Below, piece by piece: positions 54,417 through 62,592 of a stretch of 64,000 nucleotides of DNA. A program made the translations under genes and the position numbers. The notes below the pieces were generated by a model, which saw only the letters and a program-made list of their open reading frames with translations, did no database searches and was not told the DNA's origin. Each line of letters opens with the position of its first letter. The first letter of the stretch is position 1. Origin of the DNA: Streptomyces chrestomyceticus JCM 4735 (GTDB lineage Bacteria; Actinomycetota; Actinomycetes; Streptomycetales; Streptomycetaceae); assembly GCF_003865135.1 (NCBI RefSeq), contig NZ_BHZC01000001.1:2914001-2978000 (forward strand), in the 5' to 3' direction.

Positions 54417-55427
54417 CTAGGCGCACACCTTCCCGACCTCATGCAGGAACGCGGTCCAGTTCGGTATTCGGCGGCCGGGGACCGCGTTCCCCAGGGTGCG
54501 GCGGAGGGTGGTGCGGAGGGGCTGCGGGGAGCGCATGATCGCTTCATTGCGGCGGGCCAGGCGGGTCAGTTCGGCGGGCTTCGGCATGCGGTCGCTCTTC
54601 GCGCCGTTGCACTGCGCGTGGGCCACCGCGAGGTTCCACAAGCTGTCCAGGTCGGGGCCGCGCCAGCCGCCGACACTGGCGAAGCGGCGCATCAGGGCGT
54701 GCGGGAAGACGTGGTCCACGGCGGTCCGTGTGCCGGAGTCCAACGGCTCGTCGCAGATGTGGCAGCGCCCGTGCTGGAACCCGGCCACGGCCTCGGCCAC
54801 ACCGGTGACCGAGCGGCGCCGGTGCCGGTCCTTGATGTGCAGGGTTTCCAGATCGACGTAGATGCCTTCCTCGATCAGGCTGCGGCCTATACCGGTCGCG
54901 AAGCTGCTCTCCACGATGCTCCAGCGGGCGTCCAGCTCCGCGCCGAGCCCGTCCCGCTCGTACGAGCGCGCCACCTGCCCGAGAGCCGGACTGAGCCGCA
55001 CCGTACGGTGCCGCCCGCGCCCGGCGAGGTCGTAGAAGCGGTGCGGTGTCTCCCCGCCGCCGTGGTTGTGGAACTTGCGCATGACCATCCCCGGAATCGA
55101 CTGCTCCGCGGCGTCCAGCAGCCGGTCGGTGGGGCGGCCGAGCCGCCGGGACTCCGCGCCCTCCTGGGCCGTCACGGTCAGGAAGTCCGTCGCGCCGAGC
55201 GCCTCTTCGCTCCCCGGCGCCTGGGGAGCCCGGCGGTCGAGGAACGCCATCGCGTACGAGGCGGCCAGGTCGCGCAGCGGGATTTCCGTGTGCCCCTGGG
55301 CCGCCTGGCGGAGCAGGGCGTCGCCGAGGGCGAACTTGTAGGTGCGCGCGTTGCGGCCCATCAGGATGGCCATCCGCCACGATGCGCGGGCGGACGGGTC
55401 GGCGGCGTAGAAGTCGTCCTGGGTCAT
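54417..55427 (-). CDS. HNH endonuclease-domain protein
   Basis: A 336-residue protein whose C-terminal third holds an HNH nuclease module: CHICDEPL zinc-type cysteines, then VDHVFPHALMRRF (the His of the HNH core), WNLAVAHAQCNGAKSD (Asn and His). The N-terminal ~220 residues are helical with no recognised family. The ATG overlaps the stop of the methyltransferase gene (ATGA), and AAGGAG lies six bases before it, so both proteins are probably made together. A modification-plus-nuclease pair suggests restriction or repair, but no specificity domain is visible, so function is unproved. Confidence 0.82.
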   Translation of the reverse strand: MTQDDFYAADPSARASWRMAILMGRNARTYKFALGDALLRQAAQGHTEIPLRDLAASYAMAFLDRRAPQAPGSEEALGATDFLTVTAQEGAESRRLGRPTDRLLDAAEQSIPGMVMRKFHNHGGGETPHRFYDLAGRGRHRTVRLSPALGQVARSYERDGLGAELDARWSIVESSFATGIGRSLIEEGIYVDLETLHIKDRHRRRSVTGVAEAVAGFQHGRCHICDEPLDSGTRTAVDHVFPHALMRRFASVGGWRGPDLDSLWNLAVAHAQCNGAKSDRMPKPAELTRLARRNEAIMRSPQPLRTTLRRTLGNAVPGRRIPNWTAFLHEVGKVCA

Positions 55428-56194
55428 GCCCGCTCCTTCTCGAAGGCCAGTGACGACCAGTGGACGGTGTCGCGGCCGAGGTGGTCCGTGGCGGTGGTCT
55501 GCTGGAGGGGGCGCAGGTCGTGGTGGGTGGCCAGGGTGACGGTTTCGGGGGCGGGGATGTCGTACATCCGGCGGTCCTCGGGCGGGGGGCCGTGGCGCAG
55601 GGAGATGAGGAGGCGGCCGCCCGGGGCGAGGAGGGTGTGGAGGCGGCGCATGGCGGCCGGGCGGTCCGGTGCGTCCAGGTGCATCCATACGGCGGAGAGG
55701 AGGATCGCGTCGAAGGCGCCGGCCGCTCCGTCGAGGCGGGGCAGGGCGGGGAGGGAGTCCGCCAGCCACCGGATCGCCGGGGAGGGGTGGAGGCGGCGGG
55801 CGACGCGGCGCAGTTCCGGTACGGGCTCGACGGCGGTGACCTCGTGTCCGAGGGCGGCCAGGGCGGCGGCGTCCCGGCCGGTGCCCGCGCCGATGTCCGC
55901 CACGCGGGCCGGGGCCGCGGGCAGCAGGGGCAGGAAGTGTTCGTGCACGGTCTCGAAGCGGAGGCTTTCGTACCGCTCGGCCAGTGCTTCCGCGGAGCGG
56001 GCGTAGTACGGCTGGACGCCCGGGGCTCGTCCGGCGGTCCGTTCTTGAGCGACGGTCCGCTCTCGTGCCACGGTCTGCTCTCGTGCGAGGGTCCGCTCCC
56101 GTGCCACGGTCGGCTTCCGTGCGGCCGTCCGCTGTCGCGCGGCGGCGCCCGCGTCGGCTTCCCCGCTCGTCGCCGCTTCCCCGTTCGTCGTCAT
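55424..56194 (-). CDS. Class I SAM methyltransferase with hexapeptide-repeat N-terminus
   Basis: A 256-residue protein. Residues about 60-250 form a Rossmann methyltransferase with motif I VADIGAGTGRDAAAL, acidic post-I in VTAVEPVPEL and a motif IV-like LLSAVWMHLD. Residues about 22-56 are six-residue repeats (TVARER, TLAREQ, TVARER, TVAQER) encoded by 18-base DNA repeats, giving a highly charged helix. It has no DPPY/NPPY DNA-amino-methyltransferase motif, so the target may not be DNA. It is coupled to the downstream HNH nuclease gene. ATG at 56194 has no strong Shine-Dalgarno visible. Confidence 0.85.
   Translation of the reverse strand: MTTNGEAATSGEADAGAAARQRTAARKPTVARERTLAREQTVARERTVAQERTAGRAPGVQPYYARSAEALAERYESLRFETVHEHFLPLLPAAPARVADIGAGTGRDAAALAALGHEVTAVEPVPELRRVARRLHPSPAIRWLADSLPALPRLDGAAGAFDAILLSAVWMHLDAPDRPAAMRRLHTLLAPGGRLLISLRHGPPPEDRRMYDIPAPETVTLATHHDLRPLQQTTATDHLGRDTVHWSSLAFEKERA
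56039..56128. repeat. Tandem 18-base coding repeats (five units)
   Basis: Five contiguous 18-base units in phase with the methyltransferase frame, plus less conserved flanking units, encode TVARER-type hexapeptides. Units differ at a few positions, and the array is a coding minisatellite that could expand or contract without frameshift. Confidence 0.85.
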
Positions 56195-56250
56195 GCCCGC
56201 AGACTACGGCCCGGCACTGACAATACCCGCCGGCCTGCGTGTTCGTCCCT

Positions 56251-56514
56251 TCACTTGCCTATTTCCCAGGCGCACGGCGGCAGTTCGCGGGCCCGGAGGT
56301 ATATCTCCATGGCGCTGCCCGCCGAGGCGAACGGGTGGACCCGGGCGCCGTCCAGGCCGGCCAGCACCCGGGCGCAGTGGTGGACGCAGCCCGCGACCTC
56401 CCGGCCGTGCGGGTCGATGATCGTGGCCGCGTCGTGCGGCCCTTCGCACGGGGTCGGGTCCGGTGCCGGTGCGGCGGGGCAGCGTGGTGGCGCGCAGTCG
56501 TGTCGGATGTCCAT
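56251..56514 (-). CDS. Small conserved hypothetical protein (87 residues)
   Basis: An 87-residue protein of unknown function with several Cys and His residues: CAPPRCPA near the N-terminus, CEGPHDAATIIDPHGREVAGCVHHCARVL in the middle (given in parts: CEGPHDAAT, HGREVAGCVHHC). The spacing suggests metal binding but does not match a named family. The ATG at 56514 has GGAGG with a 6-base spacer, supporting a real gene. It lies between the methyltransferase (57 bases downstream) and the PAP2 gene (98 bases upstream), all minus strand. Confidence 0.72.
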   Translation of the reverse strand: MDIRHDCAPPRCPAAPAPDPTPCEGPHDAATIIDPHGREVAGCVHHCARVLAGLDGARVHPFASAGSAMEIYLRARELPPCAWEIGK

Positions 56515-56612
56515 GAAGGGCCTCCGCCTGGGCCGGCGGTGCGTACGGTGCCACGGGGGTGTTGCTCGGTTCTGTGCCTTTCCATGCCTTCCTTGGGGAA
56601 CATCTGGGCTGG

Positions 56613-57338
56613 TCATGAACTGTTCGGGGGCTGTGGGGCGGCGGTGGAGGCGCGCGGGGAAGCAGGGGCGCGTGGGACCGGCAGGCGGCCGGTGCGTACG
56701 AGGTGGAGGGTGAGGGAGAGCCAGGCGGCGGCGAGCAGCCAGCCCGCGAGCACGTCGCCGGGCCAGTGGACGCCCAGATAGACACGGGTGGCGCCGACGG
56801 ACGCCGCCCAGAGGGCGAGCAGTACGCAGGCCAGGCGGCGGGCGGGCGCTCGGCGGGTGCGGGTCAGCACCGCCCACGCGAGGAGGCCGGCCACCAGGAG
56901 GGACGTCGTGGAGTGCCCGGAGGGGAAGGAGTGGCCGGTGGCCCGGGCGGTCCAGTCGGCCGCGGAGGGGCGCGGGCGGGTGATCAGCTCCATCAGGCCG
57001 TACCGGACCGCCTGGCCGAGGAGGAGGACGGTCAGGGCGACGGCGGCCGCGTGCAGGCGCTCGCGCGTGTTCCGGCCCGCGAGGACGCCCGCCAGGAGGG
57101 CCAGCGCGTACGGGACGGGGCCGGAGCCGGTGGCCGTGAGCACGCGGGCGGCCGTGCCCGCCGCGTCCGGCCGGTGGGTCACGGCCCAGGTGTGCGCCGC
57201 CTGTTCCGGGCCGAGCGGGGCCCAGCCGTGCGCGGCGAGCAGTGTGGCGGTGGCGGTGAGGAGCAGGGCGCACAGCGCGGCGGCGCGGAGCGAACCGGGG
57301 ACGCGCGGCCGTCGCGGGCGTGTTTCGGACGGCGTCAT
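56613..57338 (-). CDS. PAP2-family phosphatase (membrane)
   Basis: A 241-residue membrane phosphatase of the PAP2 superfamily, acting on lipid or undecaprenyl phosphates. Six hydrophobic helices are visible. Motif C1 region is MELITRPRP, C2 is GHSFPSGHST and C3 is SVGATRVYLGVHWPGDVLAG with His and Asp intact; the Lys of the usual C1 (KxxxxxxRP) seems to be replaced. The ATG at 57338 has GGAGG four bases upstream. An Ala/Pro-rich tail ends the protein. Confidence 0.88.
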   Translation of the reverse strand: MTPSETRPRRPRVPGSLRAAALCALLLTATATLLAAHGWAPLGPEQAAHTWAVTHRPDAAGTAARVLTATGSGPVPYALALLAGVLAGRNTRERLHAAAVALTVLLLGQAVRYGLMELITRPRPSAADWTARATGHSFPSGHSTTSLLVAGLLAWAVLTRTRRAPARRLACVLLALWAASVGATRVYLGVHWPGDVLAGWLLAAAWLSLTLHLVRTGRLPVPRAPASPRASTAAPQPPNSS

Positions 57339-57873
57339 GGGGCCTCCGCCGAGGGCAGGGGAAGCACGGTGGCGGGCCGGGCCGTGGAGGGGCCGGCGGG
57401 GCGGTCGCCGGCGGGGCGTCGTGCGGCGTGCGTCATCCGGTAAGTCTGCCAAGGTCAGAGATGGTTCGTGCCGGACGCATGTGCTCGGGGCAGCTTCGGG
57501 GGCGGGGGTACGGGTCCCGCGCGGGGCGTTCCGGCGCGAAGCGCCGCACACGCCGGCGGGCGGCCGAAACGCGGGGGCGCCCGGTCTGGCCGAACCCTGG
57601 CGGTTCTCTGACCGACACGCGCCCCCTCCGTGGCCGGACCGCGCGCCCTCGCGCCGAAACCGGGGCCCGAGCCCCTACGGATCGCTACCGAAACGGTAGT
57701 CGATCATCCTCGGTCGAAGAACGTCAACCACCGCCGCACGCCCGCCAACAACGCGTTGATCAGCGGAAGTTCGCCGCCGAACTCTGGCGCGAGGCGCCGT
57801 GGACATGTTGAACTGCTGATAACACCACGTGACGCATCGTAATCGATCGTTTTCGGTCGGCAGGAGGCCGCAC
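57339..57873. other. Gene-free interval upstream of lysozyme gene
   Basis: I see no convincing gene in 535 bases. It contains a CGGCGC-GAA-GCGCCG hairpin (57532-57546), a CTACCG-AAA-CGGTAG hairpin (57685-57699) and a lower-GC stretch at 57700-57870 that must hold the lysozyme promoter; no clear -10/-35 pair stands out. Confidence 0.5.
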
Positions 57874-58428
57874 ATGCTGCATGGCGTCGACGTCAGCTCC
57901 CACAACCCCTCGTACTCGGCGAACGGACTGGACTTCGTCGTCATCAAGGCGACAGAAGGCCGCTCGTACATCAACCCGCACCAGGGCGCGCAGGCCGCCA
58001 AGGCCCGCCAGGCGGGCTGCGTGGTGGGCTTCTACCACTTCCTGTGGCCGGGCAACATCGCGGCGCAGGCGAAGTACTTCGTCGAGAAGTGCGCGTCCGT
58101 GGAGGGCGACCTGCTGGCGGCGGACTGGGAGCGCACCGGCGGCGGCACGTACGCGAGCAACGCGCAGAAGGACCAGTTCCTGAAGGAGGTCAAACGGCTG
58201 CGGCCCACACACCGGGTGATCCTGTACTGCAACCGCGACTTCTGGCTCCACCACGACACGACCTCGTACGCCGGTGACGGCCTGTGGATCGCCGACTACG
58301 TCTCGGCCGGGCACCCGCGTATCAAGGCGCCGTGGCGCTTCCACCAGTACACGGACCGTCCGCTGGACAAGGACGTGGCCGACTTCCCGGACAGGGCCGC
58401 CCTGAAGGAATGGGCCTGTCCGTCATAG
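57874..58428 (+). CDS. GH25 lysozyme (muramidase)
   Basis: A 184-residue GH25 muramidase that cleaves MurNAc-GlcNAc bonds. Catalytic acidic residues are visible: Asp6 in HGVDVSSHN, and Asp84/Glu86 in LAADWER; GFYHF, LWIADY and RFHQYTD complete the barrel. There is no signal peptide, hydrophobic anchor or cell-wall-binding domain, unlike most secreted Streptomyces lysozymes, so it resembles a bare phage-type endolysin or a protein exported by another route. ATG at 57874 has GGAGG six bases upstream; an earlier in-frame start at 57829 has none. Confidence 0.93.
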   Translation: MLHGVDVSSHNPSYSANGLDFVVIKATEGRSYINPHQGAQAAKARQAGCVVGFYHFLWPGNIAAQAKYFVEKCASVEGDLLAADWERTGGGTYASNAQKDQFLKEVKRLRPTHRVILYCNRDFWLHHDTTSYAGDGLWIADYVSAGHPRIKAPWRFHQYTDRPLDKDVADFPDRAALKEWACPS

Positions 58429-58503
58429 AGTCTGAGGAGACCTGTCCGTACCAGCACCACGCACCCTGCGTACCGCGCTGGTCCCTCGTCCGAAGGAGCA
58501 GCC

Positions 58504-59334
58504 GTGACCGACCCGGCGTCCACGTCCCAGCAGCAGGAGATCGCCCGGGATCTCCAGGTGTCCGCGTCGTTCGACGTCCAGGCGGAGATCGAACGCCGCG
58601 TGGCCTTCCTCACGGAACGGCTGACGGCCACGGGCCTGCGCGCGCTCGTCCTGGGCATCAGCGGCGGCGTGGACTCCACCACGGCCGGCCGGCTGTGCCA
58701 ACTGGCGGTGGAGCGGGCCCGTGACGCGGGGCACGACGCGACGTTCTACGCGATGCGGCTGCCGTACGGCGTCCAGGCCGACGAGCACGACGCACAGCTC
58801 GCACTGGACTTCATCAAGCCCGACCGGGTGCTGACCGTCGACATCCGCCCGGCGAGCGACGCCCTGCTGGAGGCGGCGCTGGCCGGCGGGGTCACCTTCC
58901 GGGACGAGCGGCACCAGGACTTCGTCCAGGGCAACACCAAGGCCCGGCAGCGGATGATCGCGCAGTACGCGGTCGCGGGCGCCCAGGACGGCCTGGTCGT
59001 GGGCACCGACCACGCGGCCGAGGCGGTCTCCGGCTTCTTCACCAAGTACGGCGACGGCGCGGCGGACGTGGTGCCGCTCACCGGTCTGACCAAGCGCCGG
59101 GTCCGGGCGGTCGCCGACGCGCTGGGCGCCCCGGCCGAGCTGGTCCGCAAGGTGCCGACCGCCGACCTGGAGACGCTGGACCCGGGCAAGCCGGACGAGG
59201 AGGCCCTCGGCGTCACGTACGACGACATCGACGACTTCCTGGAGGGCAAGCCGGTCGGCGAGCAGGCGTACGAGGCGATCGTGCGCCGCTACCACGCCAC
59301 GGCCCACAAGCGGGAGCTGCCGACGGCCCCCTGA
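58504..59334 (+). CDS. nadE: Ammonia-dependent NAD+ synthetase
   Basis: Last step of NAD synthesis: nicotinate adenine dinucleotide plus ammonia and ATP gives NAD+. It is 276 residues, the ammonia-dependent short form with no glutaminase domain. The PP-loop SGGVDSTT is intact, and the [19 protein letters not shown] and [16 protein letters not shown] segments are family features. GTG at 58504 has GAAGGAG upstream. It follows the lysozyme by 75 bases and is followed by a stem-loop at 59355-59378. Confidence 0.96.
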   Translation: MTDPASTSQQQEIARDLQVSASFDVQAEIERRVAFLTERLTATGLRALVLGISGGVDSTTAGRLCQLAVERARDAGHDATFYAMRLPYGVQADEHDAQLALDFIKPDRVLTVDIRPASDALLEAALAGGVTFRDERHQDFVQGNTKARQRMIAQYAVAGAQDGLVVGTDHAAEAVSGFFTKYGDGAADVVPLTGLTKRRVRAVADALGAPAELVRKVPTADLETLDPGKPDEEALGVTYDDIDDFLEGKPVGEQAYEAIVRRYHATAHKRELPTAP

Positions 59335-59354
59335 GCGGCCCGGACGGCACGGGT

Positions 59355-59378
59355 GCGGGGGCCGGTCCCGGCCCTCGC
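59355..59378 (+). terminator. Hairpin after nadE
   Basis: A 9-bp GC stem with one mispaired position and a 6-base loop, 20 bases after the nadE stop. Confidence 0.5.
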
Positions 59379-59543
59379 ACGGCGCTCCGGCGCGGCCCGT
59401 CATCTGCCTGTCATGGTCCGGCCAGGGGAAGATCACCCGCAAGGTGCTCGATCGTGGCCCGCGGCGGGCATGGACGGTGCATGCGAAGCCGTGAAACGCG
59501 CTCGGAAGATCAACTGTCAGTGGCGGCCTCTACGCTCCGGAGC

Positions 59544-59891
59544 ATGGGTTACGCAGACCTGCGCGAACTCCAGACCGCGCTGACGACCGCATCCGACATC
59601 GCCTCCTCCCTCCAGGCGGCGCCCACCCGGCGGGACGCCGACCAGCTCGTCGACGTCCTGCGGCAGGCGCTGACCGCCGCCAGCTCGCTGAGCACACTGA
59701 CCGGCCCGACCGGCTGCGCCATACATCCGCACGGCGCGGTCGATCCGCTGTACGGCGACCCCGACGACCCGCTGCCCCCGGGGTACGGCAAGTGCCTGCT
59801 GTGCAACGACCGCCGCCGCCGCGCGGACGCCGGCCCGCACCAGCCGTACCACTGGGACCGGCAGGACCACTCCCTGCGCCGCAGCGCCTAG
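59544..59891 (+). CDS. Conserved hypothetical protein (115 residues)
   Basis: I do not recognise this 115-residue protein. The first ~60 residues are helical (LRELQTALTTASDIASSLQ, DADQLVDVLRQALTAASSL). The rest is Pro/Asp-rich with three Cys residues, CAIHPHG and KCLLCNDRRRR, a possible Cys-x-x-Cys metal site. The ATG at 59544 is preceded by GGAG at short distance. It ends 11 bases before a strong bidirectional hairpin. It is not obviously linked to nadE. Confidence 0.7.
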   Translation: MGYADLRELQTALTTASDIASSLQAAPTRRDADQLVDVLRQALTAASSLSTLTGPTGCAIHPHGAVDPLYGDPDDPLPPGYGKCLLCNDRRRRADAGPHQPYHWDRQDHSLRRSA

Positions 59892-59901
59892 AGACGTCCG
59901 T

Positions 59902-59936
59902 CCGTACGCCTGCCGGGCGGCCCGGCAGGCGTACGG
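59902..59936. terminator. Bidirectional hairpin between hypothetical gene and ccdA
   Basis: A perfect 16-bp stem with a CGG loop between convergent genes (ends 59891 and 59999). One of the strongest hairpins in the window. Confidence 0.8.
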
Positions 59937-59998
59937 GGCGGCGTGACCGATGTGCGAGAGGCATGGCCGGCGTGCGGACGTGCCGCGTGCCGGGGCGC

Positions 59999-60829
59999 TC
60001 AGTCCTGCCGCTTCTTCTCCGGGCGCAGGGCGATACGCCCCAGTACGGCCGCGACGACGAGCGCCACCACGGCGACGAGGACGTAATCCGGTACGGCGTT
60101 GCCGACCCGGGAGACCCACTCCTCGACGCGCACCTCCGCGTCCGCGTCCAGGATGCCGGGCAGGGCGCTGGTGCCGTTGAAGGTGAGGAACAGCACGCCG
60201 ATGCCGATGAAGAACAGACCGGACACCAGTGAGGTGGTGTGCAGCCGCAGCTTTCCGACGCCGAACTCCCGGCCGCGCAGCCAGCCCCGGCTGCCCAGCG
60301 AGAACCGGTCCCAGAGCAGGGCGAGCACGAACAGCGGCAGCGCCATGCCGAGCGCGTACACGGCGAGCATGGACGCGCCGTAGACCGGCGAGCCGCTGAC
60401 CGCCGTGACCGTCAGCACCGCGCCCAGGATCGGCCCGGCGCAGAAGCCCGCGAGGCCGTAGACGCAGCCCAGCAGGAACGTGGACACCGCCGAGCGCGGA
60501 GTGATCCGGGCCGCGGCCTGCTGGGCCCGCTTGAAGGCGAAGCCCAGGCCGAAGATCTGGGCGACGCCCATCGCGATCACCACCCAGCCGCCGACGGCGA
60601 CGAGCAGGTCACGGTGGCCGTTGAACAGCCGGCTGGCGGCCGTGCTGGCCGCGCCGAGCGGGACCAGGGTGGTGGCGAGGCCCAGGTAGAACACGCCGGT
60701 GCGGGCCAGCAGCCGGCCCGGGTTGGACAGCGAGTAGGCGAAGAAGGCGGGCAGCAGCAGCGCGCTGCACGGGCTGAGCAGGGCGAGGGCGCCGCCGAGG
60801 AAGGCGGCGAGGTAGCCGATGTCCGTCAC
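59999..60829 (-). CDS. ccdA: CcdA-type thiol-disulfide transmembrane electron carrier
   Basis: A 276-residue membrane protein that passes reducing equivalents from cytosolic thioredoxin to extracytoplasmic thiol proteins, as in cytochrome c biogenesis. Six helices; paired cysteines are in LLSPCSALLLP of helix 1 and LAGFCAGPILG of the fourth. The GTG start overlaps the dsbA stop (GTGA) with GGAGGAG upstream. Coupling to a DsbA-like thioredoxin is common in actinobacteria and supports a shared role in extracytoplasmic thiol chemistry. A charged C-terminus ends in EKKRQD. Confidence 0.9.
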   Translation of the reverse strand: MTDIGYLAAFLGGALALLSPCSALLLPAFFAYSLSNPGRLLARTGVFYLGLATTLVPLGAASTAASRLFNGHRDLLVAVGGWVVIAMGVAQIFGLGFAFKRAQQAAARITPRSAVSTFLLGCVYGLAGFCAGPILGAVLTVTAVSGSPVYGASMLAVYALGMALPLFVLALLWDRFSLGSRGWLRGREFGVGKLRLHTTSLVSGLFFIGIGVLFLTFNGTSALPGILDADAEVRVEEWVSRVGNAVPDYVLVAVVALVVAAVLGRIALRPEKKRQD

Positions 60830-61668
60830 TTCGCCGGCTCCTCCGCCTTGCCGGAGCCCTCGGCCCCGGCCGCGCCGTCCGCCTTACCGTCCTTATCCGC
60901 CTTACCGGCCTTCTTCGCCTGCTCGGCGGCCTGGCGGACCGTCTGCTCGAAGACGGCGGTGGGCTGGGCGCCCGCGATGGGCCGGCCGTTGACGAGGAAG
61001 GACGGCGTGGACTGGACGCCGATCCCGTAGCCCTCGTTCTGGTCCTTCTTCAGGGCGGCCTCGGCGGCGGCGCCGTTCAGGTCGCTGCGGAACCGGTCGA
61101 GGTCGGCCACACCGCTCTTGCGGGCCATCTCGACGAGCTTGTCCTCGGCCAGGGCGCTGCCCTTGTTGGTCTTGGCGTACAGCTCGTCGTGCATCTGCCA
61201 GAACCTGCCCTGCTGTCCCGCGGCCCACGAGGCACGGGCGGCCCGCTCGGAGTCGGCGCCGTAGATGGTGAAGTTGCGGAACTCGATGCGCAGGGTGCCG
61301 TCGTCCACGAACTTCTTGATCAGTTCGGGCTGGGTCTCCCGGGTGAAGCGCCCGCAGAACGAGCACTGGTAGTCCGCGTACTCGACGAGGACGACCGGGG
61401 CGTCCTTCTTGCCGACGGCGAGCGGGTCGCCCTCCGCGCGTCGGCTGGTCTGCTGCGCGAGCTGGTCGTACAGCTTCTGCTGGCCGTCGTCCTCCTGGGG
61501 AGAGACGGAGGCGGCGGCGCGGGGAGCGTCGGTGCCGCTGTCGGAGCCGCCCTCGACGGCCTTGCCGACGGCGATACCGATGGCGACGAGCGCCACCACC
61601 AGGGCGACGACGGCGCCGATGGCGGCGATCTTCCGGGTGGGTGAAGCGGATGACGAGGAAGTGGGCAT
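60826..61668 (-). CDS. DsbA-family thioredoxin-domain protein
   Basis: A 280-residue membrane-tethered thioredoxin-fold protein. A hydrophobic N-terminal helix (residues about 15-35) anchors it, followed by an extracytoplasmic DsbA-like domain. The active site is YQCSFCGRF (CxxC), and the cis-Pro loop is QSTPSFLVN. The C-terminus is a Lys/Ala/Glu-rich tail of about 30 residues. It overlaps ccdA by four bases and is preceded by a small secreted protein gene. It probably catalyses disulfide exchange or acts with CcdA; which direction is not shown. Confidence 0.9.
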   Translation of the reverse strand: MPTSSSSASPTRKIAAIGAVVALVVALVAIGIAVGKAVEGGSDSGTDAPRAAASVSPQEDDGQQKLYDQLAQQTSRRAEGDPLAVGKKDAPVVLVEYADYQCSFCGRFTRETQPELIKKFVDDGTLRIEFRNFTIYGADSERAARASWAAGQQGRFWQMHDELYAKTNKGSALAEDKLVEMARKSGVADLDRFRSDLNGAAAEAALKKDQNEGYGIGVQSTPSFLVNGRPIAGAQPTAVFEQTVRQAAEQAKKAGKADKDGKADGAAGAEGSGKAEEPAK

Positions 61669-61727
61669 GGGAATGCTCCAGACGTACTGGGTGAGAAGGA
61701 GGTCGGGCCGGGCTGACGGGCAGCGGC

Positions 61728-62129
61728 CTAAATCCGCAGTACGGGCAGGAGCGCGGTGTGGTCGGTGGCCGGGGCCGTTCCGGTGGGCGGGCGGGCCAGC
61801 GCGAAGCAGGCGGGTGCCGCGGCGGCGAGCGGGGCGGGCGCGGTGGCGGCCGGTGCCAGCGGCTCACCTCGGTTCGGGGTGGGGACCGGGACCGACTCGT
61901 TCTGGCTGGGGGCGTGCTGGCCGGAGCACTTCTTCGGCGCCTGGGCGACGGCCTGGTGCGCGACCGGTCCGGCCTCGGTGCCGTCGCCCGCCTGCACGGC
62001 GGCCTGCGCCACGGCGGCCGTCTGGACCGGCTCCGCCGGGACGCCGCCCACCCGGCACAGCAGGGGCGCGAAGGTGACGGCGAGCAGGAGCAGCAGGGTC
62101 GCGGCGGCCGAGCGGCGTACGCGTTCCAT
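61728..62129 (-). CDS. Small secreted/membrane protein of unknown function
   Basis: A 133-residue protein with an N-terminal hydrophobic segment (SAAATLLLLLAVTFAPLLC) acting as signal or anchor, then Ala/Gln-rich sequence, a KCSGQHAP motif with one Cys, and a Pro/Ala-rich hydrophobic second half. ATG at 62129 has GAAGGAGG with an 8-base spacer, strong evidence for translation. It lies 59 bases upstream of the dsbA-ccdA pair and may share its transcript; no family is recognised. Confidence 0.72.
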   Translation of the reverse strand: MERVRRSAAATLLLLLAVTFAPLLCRVGGVPAEPVQTAAVAQAAVQAGDGTEAGPVAHQAVAQAPKKCSGQHAPSQNESVPVPTPNRGEPLAPAATAPAPLAAAAPACFALARPPTGTAPATDHTALLPVLRI

Positions 62130-62592
62130 GCCCCTGGCCTCCTTCCGTCTCCCTCTGCCGGGCGCGCACCGGGGTGCGCCGGTGTACGGCCGCCCATCCT
62201 ACGGACCGTGGCCCCGATGTCCCGCTGCCGACCGCCGTTCGCCACCGCCGGGTTACCTGCATAGACCATGCTTGTTTTCGCATAACCATAGAGGGAATCG
62301 ATTACCTAACCACTGAATGCAAGGCTGGTGTCGTAGCTCACCTTTGATCGCGCATCGTTTGATCAACCTTCGATGCCTTTTGTCCGCAATTGCCGCTTTG
62401 GCAAGGTCGCGACCGGCCTGCGATAGTCGGTTCCAGCGACCCCCCATTGACCCGGGCCACGGTCGTCCAGACCCCGCGGGTACACCCCTTTCGCCCGCCG
62501 GCGGTCGACACTGGGGCCTCGCCCGCGTACAGCGCGGGAGGGCCCCAGTCGCGTTTCACGGCCCGAACGGAAGCGCCCGCCACCACGGCCGC
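62130..62592. other. Gene-free interval with low-GC core
   Basis: No convincing gene in 463 bases. The part at about 62260-62420 is strikingly poorer in G+C than its surroundings and has short repeats (GATCAAA twice; TTGCC/GGCAA hairpin on the minus strand near 62390). It must hold the promoter of the 62129 gene and could hold a small RNA. Confidence 0.5.

Noticed and set aside
62253..62447. 64-codon minus-strand frame in the low-GC stretch
   Set aside because: No ribosome site, and its codon third positions are not GC-rich as in real genes here; more likely non-coding.
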